From: Viscum album
Lineage: Eukaryota > Streptophyta > Magnoliopsida > Santalales > Viscaceae
Assembly: GCA_963277665.1 (NCBI GenBank)
Contig: OY728131.1
Span: forward strand, 1,390,936,688-1,391,000,687
Direction of reading: 5' to 3'
DNA: 64,000 nucleotides
Shown here piece by piece: positions 12,258-26,373 of this stretch (within the stretch, counting starts at the first letter, position 1; each line of letters starts with the position of its first letter). The notes beneath the pieces were generated by a model, which made no database searches, was not told the DNA's origin, and was given only the letters and a program-made list of their open reading frames with translations. The position numbers and the translations under genes were made by a program.

Positions 12258-14289
12258 CGTGAAACAGAGGCCAAACCTCATGGATTCACTGTAATACTAG
12301 TACAGCTCCACCCACCTAGATACATGGGTTTCGCTCTTGAGCTCAAACATGTTCAACAAGACATGAAATATAATTTGAACATGAAAATATCACTTCAGCA
12401 TCACACATCAACCAAACAGCCCCACGTACATCACAAAAGTCAAAAAATCCACTTTTCATTCAAATGCATTTTGAAATCAAACTCGCCCCAAAATAGACCA
12501 CAACACATTTTTCAAAACATTCACATTCCAACACATCCTTTAAAAATTTTATAAAATGATTCAAAATATGCTAAACATCATAGAAAATCCCACTCACATG
12601 TTTCATAAAACCCTTTTCATAAAAAAAATCCATTTTTCACATCACACTCACATAAACATCCCACATCACGTTCACACATCATTCACATTTCAGTAAATCC
12701 GTTAAACATTTTTATAAAACATTTCCAAGAGGATACACATCACAAGATAGCCCCATTCACAATTAAAATGGGTCATTTCAAAATATACACAAACCAAAAT
12801 AGTTTTCCTATATGGTTTCTCCTATTACAGAAATCATCAAACCATTCAAAACATTTATAAAACAATTCCAAGGAGTGTACCCAAGATTTTCAAATAAAAG
12901 ACATCTTAAACCCATATTTCAAGGAAAAAATCACACCAATACCAATTCAAAAGTGAATTTTCGCCCCAACAACATTTATTAAATCACCTCCAAGTGTTAT
13001 ACAAATACCTCAAACAATACCACAAAATATCCATATGAAAAAACACACATATTCAAAATCACATGCAAGAAGTACAACATGGTTTTACACCATAAACACA
13101 TTAAAAAAGCCTCATTCAAACCCAATGGCACACCACGACCCTACCAAAGAATAATTGGAAACCGTAAAATGATTTAATAAACCAATTTCATATGCTCTAA
13201 AATACACCCAAATAATACCCCAAGTGTTACACATGAAAAACACCCAATTTCAAGCTAAAATGTAACTATATAATTATACTCTTAACAAAATAAATCATGA
13301 AAAGTTTTTTCACCAAACACAACATATGAGGAATATGAATAATGAGTAAATACATAAAGAAAACCCTTCAATAATTTAATATATATGGAAGCACCTATAG
13401 AAAGTGTATAATAACTCAAATCTTGGTGTTATTCATCTACCGCACCATCGCCGCACCACAAAGAAGTAAAGAGAAACATAAAACCTAAATATTACTCCAA
13501 AAAGGAACCAAATAAAACCCTAGGATAGAGATCTAACTTCTGGACATTTTGAAACATCATGAAAGAGGGAGGAGACCCTAAGGAAATGGAATAAATCAAT
13601 GAGAGGAACACTTACATAAAGAGAACTTGAAGAAATCACCCCAAATCTAAAAAATTTTGAATCTTAAAGAAAAAAATGATAGGGAGTCTATAATAAGGAT
13701 TATGAGGTCATTTAGGGACTGAAATGGGGGAAATAGAGTGAAAAATGAATGATTTTTGATTGAAGAAAGGTACCTTCTCAAATCTGGTTGGTTTGAGAAA
13801 ACCCGAAATGGTTTTCCCTAATTCTCAATTCAAATGATCTCTAATAATGAGAAACCAATAATGGTGTTGATAATAGGGATATTGGATTCGAGAGGAAGGT
13901 GGAATCACATAAATGAATAAAACATGAATGAAATATTAAATAATTAAAACAATAATTTAAAGTATAAAATGGGCTTACGGGCATGCACAATTACTTAATA
14001 AATAACGCAAATACACCCTATTTATGGATTTTTAAAGGCTACAAATTGACATTGTGGTGTTATTAGGTCAGGGGAGGCCATGTAAGAATTGTAATGGATG
14101 AAAAATTTTGAAAAATGAAGGAGTTATAGAATAAAAAAATTGTTTTTTTATTATCAGGAAATGGGCTCATGGTTAGGCTCAAATTTTGAAAACCCACCAT
14201 TTCCACCAAAATGCATGAGAAACCCCCAAAACAAAGAAATAATGGAAATAAAATTAAAAATTAATTTAAAATAATTTATGTATGTGACA
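12258..14289 (-). repeat. Array LTR a (about 2.03 kb)
   Basis: This is the outer left LTR of the array, in - orientation the terminal 3' LTR. The + strand edge reads 'cgtgaaacagaggcc' (consensus tgtgaaactgaggcc) and the other edge 'atgtgaca'. The apparent 131-codon frame at 12159-12554 spans the Tekay/array boundary, so it is accidental. Confidence 0.8.
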
Positions 14290-14301
14290 ATTCAAACCAC
14301 C
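14290..14301 (-). promoter_or_regulatory. Purine tract of array unit 1
   Basis: The - strand reads ggtggtttgaat immediately before the LTR start tgtcacat. It is degraded relative to unit 3. Confidence 0.55.
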
Positions 14302-17297
14302 ATAAAACATTCCATCCTCAGAAAGCCACAATAAGGCCAAAGGAAAAAAACCAAACCCAACTGAAAGGCCAAAATGGATTCCTTTTCTATGTTTTGCCTG
14401 CCCCCAAAAGGCCAAAACACCTCCAATTGACCAATAAATGAATGAATACTCTCACCAACCAATACAAACACCACTTCTTGAAATTATCATGTATATTTAT
14501 ATTTTATCCCAAAAAAATTCCTCAAACACTATCTGAACAAAATTCTAACAATTTACCAAAATAAAATACAAGAATGAACAAAATTCTAAACAAGGCTACA
14601 TACCATCAAGCCAAGACCCATGACCAATTTGAGTTACTAGTATGGGGAGACATAAATGGGAACCCCACCACAAGAGACAACTCAAATTTATCCCGAGATA
14701 GAATCCGAACACAAATAGGGGAGGCCCAAACAGACTCCCTAGTAAAAAGTTATACTTTCATTTGAAATTTCCAATGGAACATATATGAGAATAATAGTGG
14801 GTCTCCCCACCATAAGAACTAACAATCATAACTGACCAGTATGGTCCAGAACAGGAAGAACCCAAATTTAATGATTTGGGATAGTCGCACTGTTAGTCCA
14901 CATGGTTCGGGAAACCGTGCACTAACCATGTGTATCGTTCAACATGCATGTGTTTTTGGTGAATTGTTACTAATAACCATGTTCCAACCATGATCTTAAC
15001 CTTTCTAGTCAAATTTCAAACCTTTATCTAAAAACATGATGGAAACCAATGAGGAATGGAATGACATTGGGTGATAACATGGGCATAATACCCAACATGT
15101 CTTCCCACTAAATGAGATCTATAGAAGAAAGATGACAAAACTAGAGGTTTAAACTATTCCAATAATTCATACTAAGTTTATGAATTTGAAAAAGGGGTTG
15201 AAGAACTCTTGAATTCCCCCTAACTAGACACCAGCTTCTCATAGGGACCTATGGATAGACCTCAAATGGTTGAAGCATCTTTGGCCTCAATTTTAGGATT
15301 TGGAAACCCTTAAATTTATCTTTTTCTTTTGGTTCCATGGAAAATATACCCTGATCCCAGATGGGTTCACCAAGACATAACCCATTCGAAACTCACTTTA
15401 CCCTAACATGAAATTTCATCGAAACAAGGGCTTAGAGGATGCACTCACATCACACTTGGTTTCTCCATGTGATAAAAAAACGAGAGAAAGGAAACATATA
15501 AAAACATTCCAATAAAACTGAGGATTTCTGGGTCTCCCAAAAGGATACACACTTATGAAAAAAACAAATACTCACAAAACATTTTACAACTTCACAATTA
15601 CAATTAAACGAGAACGTGACATCACAATGTGTAGCCGAACATGACCAAAGCGACCAATAGAAACAATACATGGAGGGGCCTTATACAACATCCCTACACA
15701 TCACAACATTCCAGAAAGTTTCCATAACAGCCTCTCATGGCTATATTTCCTATAATGGTGGTATAACATAAACCCCTTCTTTGAAGAGACTATGAAGGAC
15801 TCAAAGGCCCTCTTAGACACCATCTAAACTAACAACCGCATACTACTTCCACCTTCGAAGAATCAAATATCTTAAGAAACTAAGGTATCTTTCAACCATC
15901 AACAAGAATTCTCCCACTATAAGAGGATTTTAATAAAATAAAGGAATTTTTGTGGACTCATTCTATAATGCTCAAGTAAATATTCCTTTCATTGATCTAC
16001 TCGAGGATTTTCCAACAGTAAAATAACTCATGTTGCAATTCAGTCATGCACTAACCCTTATTAGGGGTTTACCTTATCCATAGAGAGAACCCAGGGACCC
16101 AAAAAAGATGGTACATTGGTCAAAAAAATCCAAAAACCATAACCTAACACATGAAGGGAACCAATGTAACGGTGTCTCAAAACATTTCTTAGAAGAGACT
16201 ACTAATTGGTCCTTCTACCCAGCTTACCGATCAAACACAAACCCAAAACACATTTCAAATAGGAGGGTTTCTTGGACATAAAACATCACAAAACATAAAA
16301 ACTTTCAAAACACATAATACACACCATCCCAAATCATCCAACAAAACATCATTTTTCTTCTTAAAAAAATTTCTATGAAAAGAAATGGTTCAGCAGTTAG
16401 CATATCCACTAGTGGTACCCCATGGACCTTACACATGCATGTTTTCATGCCACCAGACACCCTCATCATATCAATCTCAGTACTCATCTAGTCATGCTAT
16501 TAACCATCAATAATCCCATGTAACCCCATGAATTTGGTCTTTCATGTAAATACAAAAGGTTAAGACCAAAATTCATTCAACTTTTCAAAACCAAAATAGT
16601 AAACCAATACTTCTTTTTTCTCTAGATCGTTAACCCCAAGATCAAACCTGATTTACAACTTAAAAAACATTTTATAAGGACACTACCATTCGAATAAGAA
16701 CTCCCTTTAAATGTATTAACATCAATTCCAAAACATCCCATCCCATTAATAGACCATTAAATAGTTTAGAAAACATTGTTGGAAACACTTTTTCAAAACC
16801 AACATAAATATAGTTCCTGATTTCAGAGGAGGTGTAAACACACCATTTTCCATTTCAAAATAAATATGAAAATTCAGTTCTGACATTTCAAAAATCTATC
16901 CATTCCCTATTTATTGTAAAATAATTTCACACAAACTTTACACTTTTTAAAAACATGTCATTTCAAAACTAAAGGACACAAGATAATGTGAGAGGAAACT
17001 AGTTCTGGTGGGTGACTTGGACATATGGATGGAATCCATTTTCCAATCACTTCACTATCAAAAAGAGTGTTATAGGGAAATATCCCCAGCTCCACATGGC
17101 TTGTCAGGCCCTACGAGCTCACTGAGACCATTAACCCAACTATTTTTTCATTTCCCCTAATCATCATCAAACCATGAAAACCAAAGGACACAGATAAGTC
17201 CTGACTCCCCTAGTGGCTTGAATCCCGACATGAGGTGTGGTGATCATGCACAATACCCATATCTTAAATTCCATGTACTAACGATCCATACTCCAGA

Positions 17298-17615
17298 CTA
17301 TCTCGATTGTTCTCCAAATAACATGACCCAAGGGGTTAACTTGAACCTCCTTTGACACCATTTTTTCTTGAACCAAATCAGGTTGTCATTGAAAGTAGAA
17401 CCAAACCAAAAATTTGATAAGGATCGAGGGGAATTACCAATCTCCACAGGCTGGAACATGTTCCCAGATATCATAAAAAGAAAATTGGGAATGATTTTCC
17501 TCGGATTATAATCATAAAACAACAAATGAACCCAATTAAACGAATCTGGATTTTTCAAACCAAAAAATCTTTTACAAAAAATTGGAACTAAATTAAATAG
17601 TTTTAAAAATCTCAA
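17298..17615 (-). CDS. Recurrent short reading frame of the array element, copy a (105 codons, unknown function)
   Basis: The frame encodes a basic, aromatic-rich protein containing KNPDSFNWVHLLFYDY, later FQPVEIGN, IWFKKKW, and ending FKLTPWVMLFGEQSR followed by a stop. Interior c has the same frame (29482-29751) with the same stop and about 60% identical residues. Interior b has the same region broken by a Ser-to-stop change. It lies near the 5' side of the element interior (about 640-960 bases from the LTR on the - strand), where gag would be expected, but it lacks gag or pol hallmarks. I do not recognise the family. It could be a decayed captured gene, a remnant of a gag-like or transposase-like ORF, or chance conservation of a repeat. 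Confidence 0.4.
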   Translation of the reverse strand: MRFLKLFNLVPIFCKRFFGLKNPDSFNWVHLLFYDYNPRKIIPNFLFMISGNMFQPVEIGNSPRSLSNFWFGSTFNDNLIWFKKKWCQRRFKLTPWVMLFGEQSR

Positions 17616-18255
17616 AATGACTATAAAAAATGTAAAAATCTAAATAAAAATAGCCCAAAAATCACCTCATGGCAGGGGGCATCACCCTCAATCCATATCC
17701 CCAAGACATCACCACCAAGGACCTACTAAAATCCCATACCACTGGAATGAAAAATTGTACCCAACATGTGAGAACAAAAATAACAAAGTCTACTTACACC
17801 ATAGTGTGTAAGTAAGGTATGATCCAATGACGAGTAGGATAAAACCGCTAAAAGAATCCATGTGATAAACATTCAAAGATGAATTTATTGAAAGTTTTTA
17901 TTAATAAGAAATTGTAGTTACAATTTCTAAAAGATGAAAAATTAAAATAAAAACAGTTTTCATTTGGGCTAATTTAAAGAATCTTCACTATTAAAATAAA
18001 TTCTAATGAAATTTATATCCAACAATACCATATGCTTATGGTATGAAAAAATAATATAATGATCATAATAAATAATAAATAACCTCTAGGCACTAGCTTG
18101 TTGTGGGTATGAGGTACCTCATATCTCAGTGAGAGTAACCATCACAATATTTGTTCTCGTGCACATGAGCCACCAGTAGGGAGAATACCCAGAACCTAGT
18201 GGTCCCCAATCATCATCATCATAGTTTAGTTAGTGTATTAAACATTAATCTAATA

Positions 18256-20272
18256 TGTGAAACTGAGGCCAAACCACATGGATTCACTACAATACAAGTA
18301 CATGTCCACCCATCTTGATACCTGGGTTTCCCTCTTGTTCTCAAACAAGTTCAACAAGACATGAAATATAATATAAACATGAAAATATCACTTAAACATC
18401 ACACATCAACCAAACAGCCCCATGTTCATCACAAAAGTAAAAATATACACTTTTCATTCAAATACATTTTGAAATCAAACTCGCACCAAAATTTCCCACA
18501 ACACATTTTGCATAACTTTCACAATCCAACACATCCTTTAAAAATTTTATAAAATGATTAAAAATATGTTAAACATCACATAAAATCCCACCCAAATGTT
18601 TCATACAACCCGTTTCATAATCAAAATCCATTTTCCACATCACACTCACACAAACAGCCCACATCACGTTCACATATCCTTCAGATTTCAGTAAATTCGT
18701 TAAACATTTTTATAAAACATTTCCAAGAGGATACACATCACATGACATCCCCATTCACATTTAAAATGGACCTTTTAAAAATATAAACAATATAATACAG
18801 TTTTCCAATATGGTTTCACCTCTTAAATAAATCATTAAACCATTCAAAACTTTCATCAAACAACTCCAAGGTGTGTACCCAAGCAAATCACAGAAAACCC
18901 ATTTCAAAACCATCTTTCAAGGAAAAAATCAAACCAATACCAATTCAAAACAGAATTTTAATGCCCCAAATCATTTATTAAACCACCCCCCCAGAGGTAT
19001 ACAAATACATAAAACAATACCACAAAATATCCAAATGAAAAAACACATTTTCAAAATCACTTTCACAAATTACAACATGGTCTTACACCTTAAACCCATT
19101 AAAACCCCATTTCAAACCCAATGGCACACCAATAACCTAAAAAAGAATAATTTGATTCCCAAATATGATTTATTAAACCAATTTAATATTTTTTAAAATA
19201 CACCCAAATAATATCCCAAGGGTTACACATGAAAAACACCCAATTTCAAGCTAAAATGCAACTATAAAATTATAGTCTTAACTAAATCAATAATGAACAA
19301 ATTTTTCACCACACACAACATATGAGGAATATGAAGAATGAGTAAATATATAAATATAACATATCAATAATTTTTTACACATAGAGACACCCACCAAAAG
19401 TGTCTAATCCCTCAAATCTTTGTGTGAAACATCAACTGCACCATCGTCGCACCAAAAAGAAGTGTAGAGGAACCTAAAACCTCAAGAGTACACCAAAAAG
19501 ACACAAAATGAATTCCTAGGTTTGAACCCTAATTTCTGTACATTTTATAAAATCATGAATGATGGAGGACACCCTATGGAAATGGATGAAATCAAAGAGA
19601 GAAACACATACTCGAAGAGAACTTTATGAGATCACCCCAAATCAACCAAATTTTAAATCTCGAAGAAATAAAACCCAATGGTTAGGATATATAGGGAATG
19701 TTGTGTTCATGGGGGGACTTAAATGGGGGGAAAAGATTGAAAATTAATGATTTATGATGAAATCATGTTACCTTATCAAATCTGGATAGGTTGGGAAAAC
19801 CGGAAATGTTTTTTTCATAATTCGCAATTCAAATGTGCTCCAAAAAGGGGAAAACAATAATGGGGGTAATCCTAGGGATATTTGATTCGAGTTTGATGTA
19901 GAATCACCAAAAAAAATTGAAAGATATATTAATGATTAAAAAATAATTTAATGCAAAAAATTGGCTAATGGACAGGCCTAATTACTTAATAAAAACTCAA
20001 ATAAGCAATGATTTTGGATTTATAAAGACTCGAAGTTGACATTGTGGTGTTAATTGCTCATAGAAGACCAATTAAGAATTAAAATGGATAAATTTTTTCA
20101 AAAAATTAAGAAGTTATAAAAGAAACAAAATCAGCTTTTTTATCTATAAATGGTCTCACGGTTTGGCCCAAATTTGGAAAACTCACCATTTCCTCCAAAA
20201 TGAATGAGAAACCCCCAAAAAATAATGGAAATTAAATTAAAAAAATAATTAAAATAATTTATGGATATGATA
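18256..20272 (-). repeat. Array LTR b (about 2.02 kb)
   Basis: It is the second LTR copy and is collinear with LTR a throughout. The + strand edges are 'tgtgaaactgaggcc' and 'atatgata' (consensus atgtgaca). The frames at 18361-18552 and 18873-19196 are partial, not conserved in the other copies, and not genes. Confidence 0.8.
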
Positions 20273-20284
20273 ATTCAACCCACC
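20273..20284 (-). promoter_or_regulatory. Purine tract of array unit 2
   Basis: The - strand reads ggtgggttgaat directly before the LTR start, between the quality of unit 1 and unit 3. Confidence 0.55.
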
Positions 20285-23200
20285 ATAAAACATTACATCC
20301 TAGGAAATAAAATAGAAGGCCAAAGGCAACAACCAATCCCATCAGAAAGGTCAAAATAGACTCCTTCAACAAGTTTTGCCCACCCCAAAAAGGCCAAAAC
20401 ACCTCTAATTGACTGATAAAGTAAGGAATACTATCACCAACAAAAACATTCAACACATCCTGAAATTATCAAGTATATTTAGATTTTATTCCAAAATAAA
20501 ACTCCTCAAATAGTATCTGAATAGGATTCCAGAAATTTACCCAAATGAGCAACAAGAACGAACAAGGTTACACTTACCTTTCTTTAACCTGACTGTTGGG
20601 AATTATCCACTCCCAAAATTTACCCAAGGAAGATGTAGGTAGTTAGATAGCTTAAAACAGGGCTACCTACCACCAAGCCAAGACCAGGGACTAATTTACT
20701 AGTATGGGGAGACACAAATGGGATCCCCACCATAAGAGACAACTCAAATTTTTTCCGAGATAGAATCTGTACAGTAATAGAGGAGGCATGAAAGACTCCC
20801 CATTACAAGGGTAGATGTCCATTCAAAATTTATAATGGAATATATATGAGAATCATAGTGGGTGTCCCCACTATAAGAACCAACCATCTTAACCAACAAT
20901 CATGGTCCATAATAGGAAGAACCCAAATTTAATGATTTACGACTGTCGCAAGGTTAGTCCACACGGTTCTAGAAACCATGTGCTAACCATGTGTATCCTT
21001 TTACTTTCATGGTTTTCTAGGTCATGGTTACTACTATCCATGTTAGAACCCTTCTCTCATCCTTTCTATTCAAATTTCAAACTTTTCACAAAAAACCTGA
21101 TGGAAAACAATGAGGAAAGGTATGACATTGGGTGATAACATGGGCATGATGCCCTCCGCCTATTTCCATCGAACAAGATAAACAAAAGCACGATGACGAC
21201 ACCAAAGGTTTAAACTATTAGAAAATTTCATACTGAGGATAGTAATTTGAAAAAGGGTTTGAATAATCCTATAATTTCCCCTAACAATGTGCCAGCTTCT
21301 CTCCAGATCATATGGCTAGAGCACAAATGGTTGTGGCATCTTTTCCCTTGGAGTTAGGATTTTGAAACCCTTAAACTTAACTATTACTTTTGGTTCCATG
21401 AAAACTATACCTTGATCACATATTGGTCCACCGGGACATAACAAGATCCAAACTCACATTACCCTAACCCTAAATTTCACTGAAATAGGGGCATAGAGGA
21501 TGCACTCACATCACACCTTGTTTCTTCAGGTGAGAAAAAATAGAATGAAAGAACACATATAAACTCTTTCCCCTAAAACAGAGGATGTCAACATCTCCCA
21601 AAAGGATACACACTTATGAAAAAAAACAAAGACTCACAAATGACTGTACAACTTCACCATTAAAATCAAATGGGCACATGACATCACAACTTGTCATCAA
21701 ACATGACCAAAGCGACTGATATACACAATACCAAGAGGGGGGCCTTATACAACATCCCTATAAATCACATCATTCCATAAAGTTCCTATAACAGCCTCTC
21801 ATGGCCAGATTTTCCACATTGGTGGTTTAATATAATCCCCTTCTTCTAAGAGACTACGAAGGGCTCAGAGGCCCGCTTAGAGACCATCATCATTGACAAC
21901 CCCATGCAACTTCCACCTTCAATGAATTAGATAGCATAGAAAACTAAGTCCAATTTTAACCATCCACAAGCACTCTCCCTCTACAATAGGATCTGAAAAA
22001 ATGTAAATGGTGTAGACTCATTCTACAAAGCTTCATAAAATATTCCTTACATTGATCAAATGAAGCATTTTCCAACTGCGAAACAATCTGGGTTGCACTT
22101 TAGTCATGCACTAACACTTAACAGGGTTGTACCTTATCCATGGAGAGAACCCAAGGACCAAAACAAGATGGTATATTGGCCAAAACATACCTAAAACTAG
22201 AACCGAAAACATAAAGGGAACAACCGTAAAGGTGTCCTGAAACATTTCTCAAAAATAGACTACTAACAGGTCCTTCTACCCAACTTACAGACCAAAACAC
22301 AAACCCAAAACAAGATTCAAACAGGAGGTGTTCTTAGACTTAAAACATCACAAAAATTCAACACATTCAAAACAAATAATACACCCCATCCCTAATCGGT
22401 CATCAAGAAATCATGTTTTCCTTTTAAAACATTTCTTTGTAAACTAACGGTTTAGTGGTTAGTATATCCACTAGTGGTACCCAATGGGCCTCCCACATGC
22501 AAGTTTTCGTGCCACCAGGCACCATCCTCGTATCCATCAGGGAACTCATCCAGTCATTCCATCAACCATTAATCATCCCGCGTAACCCCATTCATGTGGT
22601 GGATCAGGTAAAAAACAAAGGTAAAAATAAAAATTCATTCCACTTTTCAAAACCAATACTTCTTTTTTCTCAAGACCTCTAACGACAAGATAAACCCAAT
22701 TTATAGCATTTAAAATATTTTAGAAGGACACAATCAATTAAATAATAACTCACTTTCAAGTTATTAACATCAACTTCAAAACATCTTATCCCATTAAGAC
22801 ACCATTCAATAGATTTGAAAACTATGTTTGAAACACTTTTTCAAAACCAACATTAATATAGTTCCTGTTTTCTAAAGAGGTGAAAAAAAAACCATTTTCC
22901 ATTTCAAAATAATTCTAAAAATTCAGTTCTACCATTTCCAAAATATATCAATTCCCTCTTTTTTGGAAATTCGTTTCACAAAAACATTAATCTTCATAAA
23001 ACCATGTCATTTTTTCATTAAACTGAAGCTACTTGATTTCAAAACTAAAGGACACAAGACAATGTGAAAGGAAACTAGTTCTGGTGGGTGACTTGGAAAT
23101 ATGGTTGGTGGCCATGCTCCAATCACTTCACCATCACCGAGAGTGTTATAGGTAAATATCCCCGGCTCCACATCGCTTGTCAGGACCTGTGAGGTCACTA

Positions 23201-23372
23201 AGACCATTAACCCAACTCTCTTTTCATTCCCCCTAATCATCGTTAAACCAAGAAAACGAAAGGACTCAGATAAGTCCCAACTACCCTGGTGATTTAATCC
23301 CATAATGAGGTGCGGTGACCAGGAACACTACCCATAACTTGAATGCCAAGTCTCGATAATCCTAACACCAGA

Positions 23373-23640
23373 CTATCTCAACTATTCCCCAAATAACATG
23401 ATCCTAGGGGACAACCTAAACCTCTTTTGATACCATTTTATCACGAACCAAATTTGGCCACTATTGAAACCAGTGCCTAACCCAGACTGTGATAAGGCTC
23501 CAATGGTGTTCTCGATCCCCATAGGCTGGAAAAAGTGTCTGGGTATCATAAATTGTAAATTGGGAATGATTTTCTAGAGTTTATAAACATAAAACAACAA
23601 ATGTACCCACTAAAATTAATCTGGATTTTTCAAAACAAAC
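23373..23640 (-). pseudogene. Recurrent short reading frame, copy b (broken)
   Basis: The sequence is collinear with 17298-17615 and 29482-29751. A stop (TAA) replaces the Ser codon after KNPD, and a further stop lies close to the end, so no long frame remains. Upstream on the - strand a second frame (23616-23816) ends in the same KNPD. Its equivalent in unit 3 lies at 29786-29971, which suggests the ancestral frame was longer and began further upstream. Confidence 0.4.
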
Positions 23641-24334
23641 AATATTTTAAAAAATTTCCTACCTGAATTACATAGTTTAAAAAAAATAAAAAGGGCTATA
23701 ACAAATGTACAAAACTGAAAAAAACAGCCTAAAACCCATCTCAAGGCAATGGGCACCACCCTCAAACCATCTCCCCAAGACATCCTTACCAAGGACCAGC
23801 TAGTAACCTGAACCACCAGAACAAAAAACTATACCCAACCTGCGACCACAAAAATAACAAAGTCTACTTATACATAATGGTTTCAGTAGGGTGTGATAAA
23901 ATTCCCACTAGGATACCACCACTAAGTTATTCTATTGATAAATATTCAAAGATGAAAATCATGAAAGTTTTCATAAACATGAAATACTAGTTCCAATTTA
24001 TAAAAGATACAACATTAAATTTTAAAAAAAAATCAATTGGGATAATTTAAAGAATAATCACTTTAATAATGAATTCCAAAACTTAGGAAATTTCCATCCA
24101 ACAATAAGGTATGCCGATAGTAAGAAAAATTAATCCAATGAGCACATGCAATATGAAATACCCCTAGGAATTAGCTCGTTGTGGGTCCCAGGTACCTCAT
24201 ACCTCAGTGAGAGTAACCATCACAATATATGTTCTAGTGAACAGAAGCCACTAGTATACAACATTCCCAAAATCTAGTGGTCCCCTATCATCATCATCAT
24301 AGTTTAGTTAGTGTTGTAATCTTCAATCTTGCTA

Positions 24335-26361
24335 CTTGAAACTGATGCCAAACCCCATGGATTCACTAGCATAATAGTACACGTCCACCAACCTAGATAC
24401 CCGAGTTTCCCTATTGTGGTCAAAAAATTTCAAAAAGACATGAAATATAATTTGAATGTGAAAAAATCACTTCCACATGACACATCGACCAAACATCTCC
24501 ACGTACATCACACAAGTCACAAAATTCAATTTTTGTTCAAATGCATTTTGAAATCAAACTCAAACCAAAATAGCCCACATCACATTTTTCGTAACTTTCA
24601 CAATATGAAACACCCTTTAACAATTTTATAAAATATGTCAAAATATGATAAACATCACATTACATCCCACTCATATGTTTCATAAAACCCATTTCATAAA
24701 AAATCCTTTTTTAACATAACACTCATAGAAACAGCCCACATCACATTTTCACCTCTTTCACATTTCAGTAATTCTATTAAACATTTTTATAAAACACATC
24801 TAAGAGGTTAAACATCACATGAAATACCCATTCACATTTAAAATGGACCATTTCAAAATATACAGAACCCAAGATAGCTTTTCAATATGGTTTTACTTCT
24901 TAAATAAATCATTAAACCATTCAAACCTTTCATAAAACAATTCTAAGAAGTGTACCAAATATTTTCATATAAACCTCAATTAAAAACCATATTTCAAGGA
25001 CAAAATCACACCAATACCAATTAAAAACAATATTTTCATCCCTAAAAAGATTTATTAAACCAATCAAAGTGTTATATAGTTACCACATACAATACCAGAA
25101 AATATCCACATGCAAAACATATGTTTTCAAAATTACTTTCAATAAGTACAACATTGTTTTACACCTTAAAACCATTAAAAACACCCTTTAAAACCCAATG
25201 GCACACAAAGACCCTAAAAAAGAATAATTGTAATCCAATAAAAGATTTATTAAAAAAAATTCATATGTTCAAAAATACACCCAAATAATACCCCAAGTGT
25301 TACACATGAAAAACACACAATTTCATGCTAAAATGAAACTATAAAATTAAACTCTTAACCAAATCAATAATGAAAAGTTTTTTCACCACACACAACATAT
25401 GAGGAATATTAAGAATGAGTAAATAAAGAATGATAACCCATAAATAATTGTTTACACATGGAACCACCTACTGAAAGTATTGAATCCCTAAAATCTTGGT
25501 GTGGAGCATCAACCGCACCACCGCTGCACCACAAAGAAGTGAATAAGAACCTAAAACTTAAATATTACACCAAAAAGACAACAAATCAAACCCAAGATTC
25601 AAACCCTAAATTCTGGAAATATTATAACATCATGAATGACGGAGGAAACCTTGAGTAAATTCATGAAATCAAAGAGAGAAACACTTATTTGAAGAGAACG
25701 TGAAAAATCACACCAAATAAACCAAATTTAGAATATCAAAGAAACAGAAACTAATAGTGAGGCTCGAATGAGGATTATGAGGTCATTTGTGGACTGAAAT
25801 TGGAGGAAAGAGTGAAAAATGAATGATTTATGAAGGAAAAATGTTACCTTCTCAAATGTGGATCATTTTAGAAAACCATAAACATTTTCCCCAATTCACG
25901 GTTCAAATGAGATCCCAAAATGAAAAGTCGATTATGGGTGTGATCCTAGGGATATTGGATTCGAGGGGGAGGTGGAATCACCTAAAAAATTAAAAAATTA
26001 AAGATAAATTAAAGAATTACAAAAATAATTTAATCTAGAAAATGGTCTTATGGGCAGGCCCAATTACATAATAAAAAACAAAAATACACCTTGATTATGG
26101 ATTTGTAAAGGCCCCCAATTGACATTGTGGTGTTATTATGTCATGGGAGGCCAAGTAGGAATTGGAATGGATGAAAAATGTTGAAAAATGAATGATTTAT
26201 AATAGAAACAAAATTGGTTTTTTTATCTGGAAATGGTCTCATAGTTTGGCCCAAATTTTGAAAACCCACTATTTCCACCAAAATGAATGAGAAACCCCCC
26301 CAAAAAATAAAGATTGGAAATTAAATTAAAAATAAATTTAAAATAATTTATAGATGTAAAA
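24335..26361 (-). repeat. Array LTR c (about 2.03 kb)
   Basis: It is the third LTR copy. Its edges are degraded ('acttgaaactgatgcc' and 'atgtaaaa' on the + strand), but the interior is collinear with LTRs a, b and d. It contains no supported gene. Confidence 0.8.
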
Positions 26362-26373
26362 ATTCTCCCCACC
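26362..26373 (-). promoter_or_regulatory. Purine tract of array unit 3 (best preserved)
   Basis: The - strand reads ggtggggagaat immediately before the LTR. This is a standard polypurine tract and the strongest evidence that the array element lies on the - strand. Confidence 0.7.

Larger units (their letters stand above)
14290..18255 (-). mobile_element. Array interior a (about 3.97 kb)
   Basis: This is the internal region of unit 1 between LTR a and LTR b. Apart from a short recurrent frame at 17298-17615 it appears non-coding on both strands. Short conserved blocks recur in interiors b and c, for example the 'ccactagtggtacccca' block at about 16406 and the 'catcatcatcatagtttag' block just before the next LTR. 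Confidence 0.75.
20273..24334 (-). mobile_element. Array interior b (about 4.06 kb)
   Basis: This is the internal region of unit 2, collinear with interiors a and c. It contains a broken copy of the recurrent short frame at about 23373-23640. Otherwise I see nothing coding. Confidence 0.75.

Noticed and set aside
12159..12554. Longest open frame in the window (131 codons, + strand)
   Set aside because: It crosses the boundary between Tekay LTR2 and the - strand array. The first third and the rest come from unrelated elements, and the frame is not kept in the other three array LTRs.
18232..18255. Primer-binding site of the - strand array element
   Set aside because: The sequence next to the LTR end (consensus TAGTAAGATTGATGATTACA) does not match a tRNA 3' end that I recognise, so no site is called.
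18873..19196. 107-codon + strand frame in array LTR b
   Set aside because: The frame is not conserved in LTRs a, c or d, the amino-acid mix reflects A/C-rich text, and the element's sense strand is the other one.
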